Source: Micrasema longulum (Eukaryota > Arthropoda > Insecta > Trichoptera > Brachycentridae). Taken from it: a DNA stretch of 64,000 nucleotides. The notes below the pieces were generated by a model. It saw nothing but the letters and a program-made list of their open reading frames with translations. It made no database searches and was not told where the DNA came from. Positions within the stretch are counted from its first letter, which is position 1, and each line of letters begins with the position of its first letter. The position numbers were made by a program, and so were the translations under genes. Below are positions 44,946-56,301 of the stretch, in pieces. The stretch spans positions 38,530 to 102,529 of the forward strand of contig JAGVSM010003564.1 in assembly GCA_022494885.1 (NCBI GenBank), given 5' to 3'.

Positions 44946-45109
44946 CGATATAAACAGTGGTGGTGATAAATAACAATTATTTTATTTATTTTCCCATTAA
45001 CACAGTTACTATCAAACATTATATTTGAAATTCAAATACAATGGTAAGCTGTGCATAATCGCTTATTTGGACGATTCGCCCATGCTAGATACTAACATAT
45101 AGTGCGTTG

Positions 45110-45400
45110 TCACTACAGTTATGCCATGTCTTCCTCGTTTTCTGAATCCATCAACATTTGCACCGTAAATCCTTTTACCCGTACTTTCGCTGTCCATTCG
45201 CTCTACATGTCCAAACCAATGCAGAACTCCCTTCTTGATTTGTTGATAATGCTTGTCTCAGCCTTACATAATGCAGATTTCGAAATTGGCACCTACCGTA
45301 CATAGTTTTGTCATAAATTTTCCTGAGAGATTTTGAATTTCGACAGTATTCAGCCTACTTTCATTCCGAGTTTTCCTATGTCTTTCTTCAATATCCTAAT
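45110..45400 (-). mobile_element. RTE-like LINE fragment, minus strand
   Basis: Reverse complement of about 6055-6320: GGATTCAGAAAACGAGGAAG, GGTTTGGACATGTAGAGCGA, TTGATGGATTCAG and the AGTAGGCTGAATACTGT end. Many indels. The plus-strand open frame at 45102-45305 is its shadow. Confidence 0.85.
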
Positions 45401-45769
45401 CGTATTTAAAATCCTAATTTACAATGGTTTTTATCGTTTGATATAATGATGAAGTGAATATTAAAATAAATAAACACTGTTTTCGTACGAAATCGAATCC
45501 AACCGTATTATATTTCATCAATTATTGGAAACAAATTATGTAAGCATGTAATTGCTTGGAAAGCGGAAAATTGTCCTATATCTGTATGTATAAAACTACG
45601 CCTCTATATTTCCACGAATCTTCATAGAAATATGAATAGCTTTTTTGAGAAATAAATGTTTGTTTTTCTTATATGTAAAAAAAGTGTTTTTAGATTTGAA
45701 AACAACTTAAATCTCCCCATATCCATACCTGAAAGTGTCATTGAATCCTTGAAAAATATACAATAATTT

Positions 45770-46255
45770 TAAAATGTACAAACGTTTGAAGACAATGCTC
45801 GATTTCTCTCCTTGGGGAGTTGCTAAGACTGAAATTATAGCAACATAGAGAGAAAATATTTTTGAGAAAGGAATATGGTATTCTAGGCATTAACTAGGCT
45901 TATGATCAGTCATTTGCTGGTTTGCTTAAACTTGCTGGCTACTTAGCCTCTTTCACCATTCTGCCTATGTAAATAAAAAAAATAGGCTCTTAAACTATTA
46001 CAGGTTGTAAGCCTTGTAAATACCTAGATGATTCACTCTTACATCAATAAAAGTTTCAGCTCTTTTACTTCACAAAAGTCAACAGATGGAAGAGTTGAGA
46101 AAATAGGGATGTTTTGACATAGGCAGAATAGTTAGTGTTGCACAGTGTATAAGTGGCCGCTTAAACCAGCCAATGACAGGTCATAAGTCTTGTAAATACC
46201 TTAACTTCCATATTCCCTTCTCAAAAATGTTCTCCATCTCTGTTGCAACAAATTA
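45770..46255. repeat. Family P, large inverted copy
   Basis: The minus part (45770-45970) runs from the CTCCTTGGGGAGTTG block through AGCAACATAGAGAGAAAA and TATTCTAGGCATTAACTAGG to CACCATTCTGCCTATG. The plus part (about 46030-46255) runs from ATCAATAAAAGTTTCAGCTC through AGTCAACAGATGGAAGAGTT, the GGCAGAATAG core and TATTCCCTTCTC to GTTGCAACAAATT. A short internal piece at 45985-46030 duplicates the GTAAGCCTTGTAAATACC segment. Confidence 0.85.
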
Positions 46256-46269
46256 GGACTATCCAATAT

Positions 46270-46500
46270 ATTTTCCTATTTTAAAAAAAATAATAAATAA
46301 AGCTTAAAACCACACCACATTTTGCACACATCACTAAATTCTCATTACATTTTGTTGTCCTGTTCAGAAATTGTATTATATATTGTGTTGTGTACGTAAT
46401 TGGTGTTGTGTTAGATTCATGTTTTTATGTAAAATTATAGTATTATTCTAACGTAGCACTGTGTGCACAACAATAAACATGAATAAATAAAATTTTAAAA
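46270..46500 (+). mobile_element. Probable LINE 3' UTR
   Basis: T- and G-rich non-coding sequence ending GTAGCACTGTGTGCACAAC and a CAATAAACATGAATAAATAA tail, the ending style of the LINEs in this window. Confidence 0.4.
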
Positions 46501-47035
46501 AACAATGTTCGAATACCTATTTATCAAAATACTCTGTCCTCGCAATTTATGTAAACCGAAACACAAAATAACAATGTATTCGTACATATTTCATTTAGAC
46601 TAAATACAATAATTGATATTAAACATTCTATTGTGTTAATTTAATCCATGTACGATTATATACTTAAATCTAGCAATAACAAAGCATTGCCGGGTTCAGC
46701 TCGTATCAAATAAAAACAAGTATAAGGTACTACAAATTAAGCTATTTAAAATGTTTTTTTTATCAATTGCTACATTGTATTTATGCATAAATATACATAA
46801 ATTTGTGCATGTATGTATGTATGCATTTATGTGTGTATGTATGAATATGTGTACATTTTTGTATGTGTATGTATATGTTTAATATAATTTACATTTAAAT
46901 CAAGATTAAAATGTCACTATCTAAATGTTTGAGTTGTCCTTTTCTCCTTCTTTCCATCCTATCACCTCTCCTCTTCTCTCTTCATAGTATAGTGTAAATT
47001 TTTTAGTTGGTTTTAAAAAAAAAATGTATGAAATT
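46501..47035. other. Unassigned DNA with a TG/TATG-rich stretch
   Basis: TGTATGTATG-type repeats lie at 46805-46880. Nothing else recognised. Confidence 0.45.
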
Positions 47036-47039
47036 ATAA

Positions 47040-47222
47040 GTGTAAAATTTTCGGCCCATTTTTGTTTTAAATTGTTATGTACAATTATTGTATTCTGTTA
47101 AAATATGTCCATGTACTTTTAATTTTCTCAAACTGAACGGTTTGGGTAGGTAGGAAGAAATTGCCGTAAGGCAATATGCCCGCCCTTATTTGTATATAGA
47201 GTATAAAAATAAATAAATAAAT
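47040..47222 (+). mobile_element. LINE 3' UTR with terminal hairpin
   Basis: Ends in a hairpin TTGCCGTAAGGCAA (near 47161) followed by ATGCCCGCCC and an AAATAAATAAATAAAT tail. No coding part remains. Confidence 0.55.
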
Positions 47223-47846
47223 ATGTGTTTATTTGTAACATTATTTGTTTTTTTGCGTTTTTTTTATTTTAAATAATACAAATCCAAATCCACTCAATAA
47301 CTATAACACCGTAAGCCACTCTCCAAGCACAAGAGCTAGTCTCTTTTTTAGTATGTTGCAATTCTAAGATTAACTAAATATATAAAAGTAGATTGTAATA
47401 GAAAAAAAACATGTATTATTTTATGTTACTATTCTAATCAATAAAACAAAAAAATCTAGTAGGCGCAAGTGTCAATTATCTGTAGAAAAAGTCACATCTA
47501 GACAGTACGTGATATGAAATTATTTGCATACTTTCAATTCCGACTCTCGAGTATAAATCATTGGAAATTCTTCGGGGGTCATCTCGTATGCAGAGAGGAA
47601 AGGGTATCCAGCAGTTAAATGGAGAGTGCTCTCGAGAAGATTTGTGGGGAAAGTTTTCCAGCTGAGAGAGATAACAGACACCGGATACCCCACAGGTTCT
47701 TCCGAAGTGGCGGAACTAGGTGCTTCAAGGAAGTATTATTTGTGGACACATTTCACATTTTTTGGAGTTTCAAATTTTTTTTCCATCGCTTTCAGAGATT
47801 GGAAGATTTTAAATTTTTTTTCCTTCAATAGCCAATACCATTTTGA
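47223..47846. other. Unassigned DNA with an exon-like GC-richer patch
   Basis: At 47580-47740 two overlapping open frames (47619 and 47626) cross a GC-richer patch, GGATACCCCACAGGTTCTTC. I recognise neither peptide, and both run into T-rich sequence and a SINE. Confidence 0.35.
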
Positions 47847-48075
47847 ATCATCGTCATTTTTCCCAATCCGCACCCAATGGTGCATAGGGCGTTGCATTGT
47901 CATTCCAATTGGAGCATATCTGTTTTTTTTTTTGCTTTGAAGGTAAAGTGAACAGTTTTACGCTTTCGGTGCTAGTCTAGAAACAATGAAATATTGGTAG
48001 AACCAATATTTAATCCAATATTTCATGTCGCAAGGAGTCGAACTCAAGACCCTTCAGTAAATTAGCACACGGCGA
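47847..48075 (-). mobile_element. SINE-B, minus strand, diverged
   Basis: ATCATCGTCAT tail, GCATTGTCATTCCAATTGGA, GAAGGTAAAGTGAACAGTTT and a degraded head (AAGGAGTCGAACTC B box). Confidence 0.8.
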
Positions 48076-48798
48076 TTACAAATAGCTGTTTGATCCCAAG
48101 TTTTGCCGTTTTTTGCGAAACCTAGCATTCATTTTAATAAATCTATTCGGGGTTGGTTAGACAGGTTTTCTGTGTTAGCTTTGACGTTACATATATTATT
48201 TTGTTTGATTACAAGCCTTCGTAATGAAATGTCAAGTAGACAAAAGTAAGCATTTTTGACACCTCTTTCGGTTCGCGTTCAATCGAGGGAATAAAGATGC
48301 TCGCGATATTTGCCCAGTGTAAGGTAAAAATGCTATGAACTGTTGACTTTTTATAGTAAAATAATGAAGAAAAATACATTATTGACTAATTTGTTGCAAA
48401 ATAATGTTGTAAATTGTACTCGTATTTCAATAAAAAAGTAAAAGTACTTAGAAAAATTAATGTGTTTTTTATTGTTTTCTTTTATTTTGTACGCTTAAAT
48501 AACGAAATTTATACCTTTAATGTGGATTTCAGTACAAGCTGAACCTTAAACGGTCATTCATTGGTGCTTTGACCCTATCATCAGTTTGGAAACCACTTTC
48601 CATTGTATCTCAAATATCGTTGGTAAATAAAGTAAGGTTTGTAACGGACGAGCGTATAGAGAAAAAGCCATGTTGTTTAAGACAGATATAGAGTTATTTA
48701 ATAAACAAATAAGATTTTATAATCATAAACACTAGCAAGCACCAAAAGCTGTTGCTTATGCTATTAAAAGTAGTTTATAATTTTGCGATATCTAAATC
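48076..48798. other. Unassigned AT-rich DNA
   Basis: Nothing recognised. Confidence 0.4.
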
Positions 48799-48895
48799 GG
48801 GTTATGGTCCCGTGGCTAGTGTTGCGGAATCACGGATCAGAGGTCCGAGGTTCGAACCCCACTCTACCCAAACTTAATTTCCATTTGTCTAAAAG
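48799..48895 (+). mobile_element. SINE-D, copy 2
   Basis: tRNA-like head from GGGTTATGGTCCCGTGGCTA to GGTTCGAACCCCACTCTACC, with a good B box (GGTTCGAACCC), then AAACTTAATTTCCATTTGTC as in the copy at 24421. The D-arm and anticodon region (TTGCGGAATCACGGATCAGA) do not fold into a standard tRNA, so this is a SINE or pseudogene. Confidence 0.65.
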
Positions 48896-49840
48896 TGAAT
48901 TATTCACAACTCGTTGAAAATGGCCGCCAAAATTGACATATTTGTTTACTATAATTTTTATTTTTAATCTAATAAATCCTAAAGATACCATGATTAGTTG
49001 AGAATCTCTGGGACAGTCATACTGCCGCCCACCCCCACTTCTAACTCCCCACCATAGAGGCCAGAGTGCGATTTACAAAGGACGTTTTACTAGAGATATA
49101 CATAATAATAATGGTAAAAATGCAACCTCGTAAAGTGTAACAATGGAGAGGGGAAGATACGGACGGCCTGTATAAGATACATTTTCTTGACAAATAAACG
49201 CTCTTTGCCACGTTTATTGTAATTTTAAAAAGTTTTTATTCTTCCCCGACAATGTTTGCGTGATATCACAAAGATCACCCCATTTAAATGAAGTTCTCAA
49301 GAGAGAATTTCATTTCTACAAAAAAGTTATTAATGTTTTTTTTATTCCTAATCCTCAAAAAATAAAAACCTATTTTGTATTATAATAGTATTTTTGTTTA
49401 AAAAATCGTTGGAAATGTTGATTACTCGTATTAAAGAAAATAAACATCAAATGTTATCAACAATATTTTATTTAAAATATTTATTGACAATTCTTGATGG
49501 AATTCCATTTTAATGATGTAATAACTTGTAAGTTAATAACATATAAGTTATTAGTTTAAAAATACTTGGTACCCTTCCACTTATTTATTTGACCAATTAG
49601 CGCTTTCACCCTCTTATGGGCATCTTCAGACTGGTGAATATTATACAGTGTAAGGATAATTTATATAAAACTAAATATTATCTTTAGTGTAGGTACATTT
49701 AAAAATAAGTTGAAAAATATACAATACGCAATATTTTAATAAAACTATAAGTTGTTACTTAATTTATCAACAATATTTTTAATTCGTTCAAATTTTATAG
49801 ACATGCCCTGGATTTAAGCCCCGACGGAGCTGTTACTATT
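48896..49840. other. Unassigned AT-rich DNA
   Basis: Nothing recognised. Confidence 0.4.
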
Positions 49841-49844
49841 AACA

Positions 49845-50410
49845 CATTACAACAGAGATGAACAACATTTTAAAGAAGGAAATATAGAAGTCTAGGCCTC
49901 TACAAGGCTTATGACCTGCCATTGGCTGATTTAAGTGGCCACTTTACACATTGTGAAACATTCACCGTTCTGCCTATTTTTATTTTTTGGAACTACAACA
50001 GACCCAGGAGACCCAATTGCAGTGGTGAGTTCCATCACAGAACACCCAGGCGTGATAAAAATCACATTTAATTTTTGTGTTTTCGCCGGGAATCGAACCC
50101 GGAGTCTTCCATGTGTGAGTCAAGCGTCTTGAACGCCAATTCTTCCATCTGTTGATGGCGGCAATATTTTCAGGCGTTTCTTAGTTTGTAGTTGAAATAA
50201 TTCAATCAGATGAATCTCACCCGCATCAATAAAGGTTTCAGCTCTTTAACTCCACAAACATCATCAGATGGAAGAATTGAAGTAATATGTACGTGTGAAA
50301 ATATATAGGCAGAATGGTGAATGTTCCAATTACAGGTCATAAGCCCTGTAGATACCTAGATTCATATACTTCCTTCTCTAAAATGTTCTTAATCTCTGTT
50401 GTAATGCGTT
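49845..50410. repeat. Family P inverted copy split by a SINE
   Basis: The minus part (49845-49980) runs from ACATTACAACAGAGATGAAC to CACCGTTCTGCCTATTTTTA. After the SINE-A insertion the minus part resumes briefly as AATTCTTCCATCTGTTGATG at 50139. Then the plus part starts TTTTCAGGCGTTTCTTAG and continues through the CTCACCCGCATCAATAAAGG block, AGATGGAAGAATTGA and AGGCAGAATGGTGAATGTTC, ending CTCTGTTGTAATGCG. Confidence 0.85.
49986..50137 (-). mobile_element. SINE-A, minus strand, head truncated
   Basis: Reverse complement: GAGTCAAGCGTCTT at the head, GAATCGAACCCGGAG B box, AATTTTTGTGTTTTC, CACCCAGGCGTGA and CCAATTGCAGTGGTGA, ending at the CCCAGGAGACC tail. The first 20 or so bases of the head are lost. 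Inserted in family P. Confidence 0.85.
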
Positions 50411-51045
50411 AATTTAAAATTATATTGGAACCCAAATTTCTTGTAGTTAATTTTACTAAATAAATATTTGTAACTCTTACGATATAAAAAAAATACCTTT
50501 GTCTTTTTGTTTAATTTACTTTTTATATGTAGGTATTTAATGAAAATATAATATTTTTACTGAGCGAAATTTACCCTGCTCATTCGTTCAGCCAATTTTA
50601 GTAGATTTTTATTTTTATTTTTAAATATGCTATTTACCCGAGTATATCGATTTAGGTGCCAATGAAAATATCATTGAAACATTTTTGTAAAAGGTTAATC
50701 TTAGGTTACTTAACTTTACACGCTTTGAACTTTAGCTAAATTACACTTTTGACAGAATACGTGCAACTCTCTTTTTGTTTAAAATTTTATCGAAAAATTT
50801 TGGCGGCGACTATTTAAAATAAATTATAATGGCTACTATGTATATAATATAATAAACCAGTCGCCGAGTGATAAATAAATTTAAATGAAAAAATGTTTAA
50901 AATCACTTTTATACACCGATTATCGGTATGTAGCTGATCGTCTACGTTCAGCATTGTAGGATTAAGATTAATTAACATTTTGCATAATTTTACAGCAATA
51001 TTAATACAGGGTTTTCGTTTTGCTGTCATCACAAATCTTACCATC
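50411..51045. other. Unassigned AT-rich DNA
   Basis: Nothing recognised. Confidence 0.4.
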
Positions 51046-51049
51046 TTTC

Positions 51050-51264
51050 GTCATCATCATTTCTCTATCTTCATTAGGTGATGCGTAGGACACACAATTT
51101 TTAGCTTGCCTTGGTCATTTGATGCATGAAAGCAAGATTTTTAGTCTTGCGCTTCAGATCAAGTCCAGAGATTATGAAATGTTCAACCTTTTCGACCTTG
51201 TCAGGAAATGAACACAGGACCTCGGGCATGGTTGGCAAAAGCTCCAACCACCTACAAGGCGGAC
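51050..51264 (-). mobile_element. SINE-B, minus strand, strongly diverged
   Basis: CATCATCAT tail, TTGATGCATGAAAGCAAGAT, GTCTTGCGCTTCAGATCAAG, AGATTATGAAATGTTC and AGGACCTCGGGCATGGTTGG, with AAGGCGGAC at the head end. Confidence 0.65.
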
Positions 51265-52029
51265 TTATCTCTCCTCTATTTCCTTTTTCAGGATTTTAAC
51301 CTGAGAGTATCAATCGAGTCAAAAACACTCGTCCAGAATTCAGAATCTGTTTTACACGCATAATTGTATTCTTGATCCCGACCCGACGCGGTAATCTATC
51401 TTGGTAGTAATAGTGATTTTTCTTTATTTCAAACTTAGGTTTTCTTTTCCAACGTTTTTCTTTGTCCCTCACTACACGTAGTGTAACCACCCCTTGGTTT
51501 AGTTTACGTGTGTTCCTTCTGTTATACCAACCCTTCGTGACAAACCCTTAGTGTAACGGGATAGCAGGCTGGCAAAAGATGTACAGGTCCTTAGGTACTT
51601 GGATACCTGCAACCCTTAAGCTGTCCTACCACTTAACCTTACCTATATGAATATATATGTACATGAAGGTATACTAGAACTCTCCACCCTATGCGTATTA
51701 TGTAAAGAAAATCAAAATGCACTTAATTTTTTTTACAATACAACTTTAGAATTTGTTTTCGATACAAATCACGAAATAATAAGAATGGATTGATTATCAT
51801 GTTTTTAGTGTCTCTAAAACGTTTGTAGACAAATATTAGGTTTAGGACACTGAAGAGTTCATTCCTTTTTTTTTAACAGACAAAGCCTAATTCATGCATG
51901 TTGGCATGAAATACAGTAAAATATAAAAACATGAACTAAGAAAAACACAAATATCAAAGACACGGATTAAGTCAAATTTATAATATCAACAAATAGTACT
52001 AGAAAAATACAAGATTGTTTCAGGCTAGG
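51265..52029. other. Unassigned DNA
   Basis: A 64-codon minus open frame at 51296-51490 is unrecognised. Confidence 0.35.
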
Positions 52030-52205
52030 AAATTCGGCCTTATAGGCCTCGGTTAATCAGCCCTCCGGGCTTCTGTTAATCAGGCCTCACTTCGTAGGAC
52101 CTTAGGGTAAATATTGATCAGACCTTTGGGTCTCTGTTAGCAAGCCCTTAGAGTCAATATTAATCAAACCTTTGGGCCTTTATTGATTGGCTTTATGACC
52201 AGCAC
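52030..52205 (+). repeat. 23-bp minisatellite of small hairpins
   Basis: The anchor TTAATCA (or a close variant) recurs at 52053, 52076, 52114, 52137, 52160 and 52183: five steps, four of exactly 23 and one of 38 (23+15). Each unit carries a short inverted repeat. Unit 1 is GGCCT-TAT-AGGCC, unit 2 AGCCC-TCC-GGGCT and unit 4 AGACC-TTTG-GGTCT. Units 3, 5 and 6 are partly broken. The arms differ between units but still pair in the better ones. The period is not a multiple of three and no frame is open, so it is not a protein repeat. It lies just upstream of the LINE end at 52240. Confidence 0.85.
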
Positions 52206-52239
52206 GGATCAGATATTTTTTCTCAGATAGCCTGGTTAC

Positions 52240-52745
52240 CCTTTGTATACTCCTATTTGGTCACATTACTATAATTCTAGAATTAATATACCAGAAAGGG
52301 TCCAACAAAAAATATTTAAAAGGTCGACTACCGGTTAAACCTTAACTTCTCTAATTATGCTAAAAGTATGTACCATAGAATAAACTCTCTTCAAAATCGA
52401 AAATAATGTTAGACCAGGTAATTTTATACAAATTAATAAACAATAAAATTTATTCCCCTTATCTTCTTGAAAGACTTCCATACTGTGTGCCATCTAGACC
52501 GACAAGACAAAATCTTCTGTTTTACACAGACAACGCGTCAATTTAAACTAATGTAAAATACTTAGAATATGCGAGCAATATAACAATAGATTTACCGAGG
52601 CTGATATTTTTCTAGACAATGTATGTAAAAATAAGTCAAAAATCATAGAAATACTGAGAGTAGCAGATATTTAATTAATTTTATGATTGTATACGTATTT
52701 TTCATTTCTTTTATTTTACATTTGTTATGTTTAATATAATTTAAA
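52240..52745 (+). mobile_element. Jockey-like LINE 3' end (copy without later insertions)
   Basis: In shifting frames the codons read LYTPIWSHYYNSRINIPERV and QQKIFKR, then INNKIYSPYLLERLPYCVPS, RPTRQNLLFYTDNAST, YLRICEQYNNRFTEADIFLD and IEILRVADI with a stop near 52671. The WSxYYxxRIxxxERVQxK block and the P(F/Y)xVPSRxTR block are hallmarks of the jockey-group C-terminus. Frameshifts and several stops are present. A paralogue with a foldback element and a SINE inserted lies at 57541-58700. Confidence 0.8.
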
Positions 52746-53335
52746 CTATTGTCCCTAAAACAATAAAACACCTAATGTCAACAATTTTTTGGGGTGTATA
52801 TGGGTGTCCTACACTAATATGCCAAGAAATTTTCAATACATTTTGTATGGGCAAAGGATCAAGAAAGTTGACAGCTTGGGAGTTCACATAATTGAGGATA
52901 ATGGCATTCATAAAAAGCTCGCAACCTACCTAAGAATTGCTGGAATAACTTTAAACAATAAACGTGCTGTCTGGACCTCTACTCAATCAAAATTAAATGC
53001 CAATTAAACTCTTGTATACTGCCAGAACTCCTATATGGGTGCGAATTTGGCACCTTACCAAAATTCAAAACACTAAACTTCTGAGTTTTGAGAGTAAGTT
53101 CCCGAGGTGAATATAATGTATAAGGTGGTTCGATTTCATAACTAACATTGAAGTCACGAAACAGCCTCTTATAACGAGCGTTTTGTGGGTGCGTCGGTAG
53201 ACCTAGCTTGGACTCGATCTACGGATGCCTCGGAAGAACTTTATCCCACGTTGCCTCTTTTTCGATCTTTCGGCTTTATTAGGCGGAACTAAAGGACGCG
53301 AGATTGATGTGGCGAGATAAGGCGAGAGTGCTCCT
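52746..53335. other. Unassigned DNA
   Basis: A 72-codon open frame at 52789-53007 (GCIWVSYTNMPRNFQ) is not recognised. It directly follows the LINE tail. Confidence 0.35.
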
Positions 53336-53337
53336 GG

Positions 53338-53610
53338 AAACTTCTTCTTCTTCCTGTTGAGCCAGGTTCTATGTCCTGTTTGTGACGGTGGGCTGTCCTG
53401 AAATGTTAACATGCAGCAGTTCTTCCATCTTTTTGTCGGCCTTCATGTTAGTTTTCTACTGCAGATATTTTCAGCATTCTGCTTCTTCTCCACCTCACGA
53501 TGTCTTCAACACCACAGACAGACCTTGTCGTTTCATTTCTCATCCAATCTTTAAGATTTTTGCCTGCGATGGAGCTCCTGGAGGCGTCTGATGATATTCA
53601 CATGCTCCAC
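53338..53610 (-). mobile_element. RTE-like LINE C-terminus with GAA tail, minus strand
   Basis: The minus strand reads AGKNLKDWMRNETTRSVCGV, EDIVRWRRSRMLKIS and, after frame changes, TGHRTWLNRKKKK over a (GAAGAA)n run at 53341-53352. The RNExxRxxCGVxDI pattern and the trinucleotide end fit an RTE/L2-like ORF2 tail. It is heavily decayed, so the clade is uncertain. Confidence 0.55.
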
Positions 53611-54755
53611 TCAGGACCGGATGTGGAAAAACAAGAAGAATTACGAAATAAAAAAATGATTTTCTTCTCATTATTTTATTTAGATAAAATATTCGGTGGT
53701 TTAAAAATGTATTCGTCTACAAAGAGCTGGACATTCATAAAATATCGTAGCAAAGATAATTTCACAACAGCGCAATAAAAATACTAAAAAGTAATCTGTG
53801 GTTTATTTTATTACATCATACGTCTACCTTTATTTTTATCTTATGTTTTTTCCTTCGAAATACACCTGTCAACATTGAAATATTCGTCAACCCTTGTATC
53901 GTGAATCATTTGGTAGCAGGTTTTGGGAAACAATTCCTACTCGCGTGCAGTAAGTGGACTGAATATATTACACATGAGGCTATTTGGGTGCTCCAATACA
54001 CACAAGCCGTATGTGTGTATTCGTGTTGGCTGGTTATGCGTGTATGAGAGGGGTGACGTATGAAAAGACGCCCTTATCGACTCAGAAGACCGTCAAATGT
54101 TCCATTACGTCCAATACCGGTAAAGGAGGTATTACTTTCTTCGTTTCTGGACACAGATAGACAAGAGATAGGGTTGCCTATCGCCACAGGCACAAATTGA
54201 ATAATATGTATTCAAACTACATTAAAAATATATTGAAAGTCTCTAAACAAATGCCGATGTTAATTCTTTGTTCCCAAGTCTCCACATTTTCGTCGAACAC
54301 TAAGTATATCAATGTATTTATTTTGGCTTTGGTACGATAAAAAAGTGAAGTAAAATTTTTCTATATTTTATTAAAACTTATAAAACCTAACTAATTATGA
54401 AAAAAAAATAGAATAAGAGAAAATAACAATAAAAATAACGATTTTGAAATACTTTTATCTATCGAGGAATTACCTTTTCTAACAATTGCCAAATTGGCTA
54501 AAAGTGATCAGTATATATCATCATTATCAGTTTTCTTAATTTTAACTAAAATTGAAAATGTTTATTTACTGATCACCAATCTTTTTATATTTTAATATCT
54601 AGTGAATAAACAACGGTAATTTTTCAATCACAACGTTTTTTTTATGCATTTCGTTATATTTTTGGTAAGCAGCACAGAACCTTATTAAAAATCACGCAAT
54701 GTTTTTCTCGTTAACATTTATGATTATACAATGTTATTAAATGCGCATTTTCTCA
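53611..54755. other. Unassigned DNA
   Basis: No supported gene. A slightly GC-richer zone lies at 53930-54110. Confidence 0.35.
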
Positions 54756-54764
54756 ATAGCTAAT

Positions 54765-54930
54765 TTAGTTCACAAAAATCAACAGATAAGAATTGAAAAA
54801 ATGGATTTTGAAACATTGGCAGAATTTGTGAATGTTACAGTGGCCACTCAAACCAGCCAATGACAGGTCATAGGCCCAGCAAACGCTAAGACTTCCATAT
54901 TCCCTTCTCAAAAATGCTTTCCAATCTCAC
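54765..54930 (+). repeat. Family P copy
   Basis: TTCACAAAAATCAACAGATA, ATTGGCAGAATTTGTGAATG, CCAGCCAATGACAGGTCATA and ACTTCCATATTCCCTTCTCA. Confidence 0.85.
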
Positions 54931-55069
54931 CTTCAGAAATACATTGCAGTATGTAGAAATTGGCCTTTTGCAGGAGAGCAGAAACAACCTTATCAAAATT
55001 TATTTTTGCTCGTAACTATGTAAATTGACATAATTCTTCGTCTTATCTATCCTCTCCTCGATGGAGATT

Positions 55070-55390
55070 GAAAATTATCGCAGCAATTCTCACTTTGTTG
55101 GCAGCTGCCCTGAACAAGGATAGACTGCTGCAATAGAACCAGGCACGCAAGCTTTTGGCCAAGAGATGCGCCTTCTACCTGCACTGCATCTTCCTTCAAT
55201 CTTTACCTGTAGAATGACTTGTAAAATGTTATATTTTTCGCCCCTCATCACACGCCCAAAGTACTCAAGTTTTCTTTGCTTTATGGTCTTCAATTACGTT
55301 AATCTTTTTTCATCCGTCGGAGAATGTCATCGTTTCGGACTATGTTCACCCAGGAGCTTTCTAAATATCCTCCTGTAGTACCACGTTTCA
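55070..55390 (-). mobile_element. Non-LTR RT tail (MRGEKY type), minus strand
   Basis: The minus strand codons read MKTIKQRKLEYFGRVMRGEK, YNILQVILQVKIEGRCSAGR and RRISWPK, with the frame open for 67 codons to 55090. The same block is at 36118 (YLGHILRRDKYKIL, KIEG) and 42830. Further upstream on the minus strand TPxIFRKLLGEHSPKR-like codons and the NDILRRM-type segment continue to about 55390. Catalytic motifs are absent. Confidence 0.8.
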
Positions 55391-55499
55391 AAGACAATAG
55401 GGAAATATCACAATTAAAAAAAAAAGTTAAATTCATAAGGTTCTCGATTTAAAACATATTACTTAGAACTCTGCTTTCGCAAAGTAAGGTACTGGAAAC

Positions 55500-55931
55500 A
55501 ATGAGGAACTTCAGCCCTACCGAAAATTGGATACAAAAAATGTTTTCTTACGCGGGGTAAAAATTAGAGCATTTAATTGTAAAACAAAATTTCTTGAAAG
55601 TGTACAGAAAAAATAATAAAAAATATTTTGATAAAAACGCACTACTTTAAATGACGTCACTGGTTCATGTGAATCAACCTATGATCTGAGAGCTATGGAA
55701 GATTTCCGTTCTGCTTGATGCTTCTGGACCAATAGGAAGAACTGAATGAGAATAAGCAGAAATGAACCTCTGACGTTACACGCGGAGTTATTTCAGAAAT
55801 ACAAAACTTTGAAAAATCGTAGCGCCGATAATACGATAGGTATATGAAAACTGAAAAAAAAAATTTTTGACTTAGTTTAACAGTTAATAAACAAATAAAA
55901 AAAAATTAAAAAACCACTTAACTTCCTCATT
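55500..55931 (-). mobile_element. Inverted-repeat DNA element M1, full copy 3
   Basis: Ends AATGAGGAACTTCAG and ACTTCCTCATT. It contains TTACGCGGGGTAAAAATTAG, AATGACGTCACTGG, CTGACGTTACACGCGGAGTT and GCGCCGATAATACGAT, i.e. the reverse complement of copy 1 end to end. Confidence 0.85.
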
Positions 55932-56298
55932 GCATTTTCGAGAAATTTTCCCAACCCTTGGTAATCTCGGTTTATACCGCACCGCTACTGACTGACAGTG
56001 TAGGAGACTTACACTGAAAGGCTTTCGATTAAACGGGGTCAAACGTTAAACCCTCGGTTAAATCCGATTTATAAAAACGAAATTGGATGAGGTGACAAAA
56101 AACCAACAAAGATAAACTAACTCGGCCGAAGCGAATAGTGTTTTGGATTTCGGATCAACTTTCAATATAATAGAAAATACAAAAATAATGATATCAACTT
56201 TCAGCTTCAGCGCCGCAGAAAATAAAGATAACCCCTTTCTTCGCGGTTTCGAAATAACACGGTACATACGATAAATTCAAAAATAGGGGTTTTGCTAG
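55932..56298. other. Unassigned DNA
   Basis: Nothing recognised. A minus open frame at 56058-56267 is unsupported. Confidence 0.35.
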
Positions 56299-56301
56299 CA
56301 A

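Noticed and set aside
46805..46880. Telomere-like or coding repeat
   Set aside because: Simple TATG/TG microsatellite without TTAGG units.
52030..52205. CRISPR-like array
   Set aside because: The units are contiguous 23-mers with internal hairpins and no unique spacers, in animal DNA.
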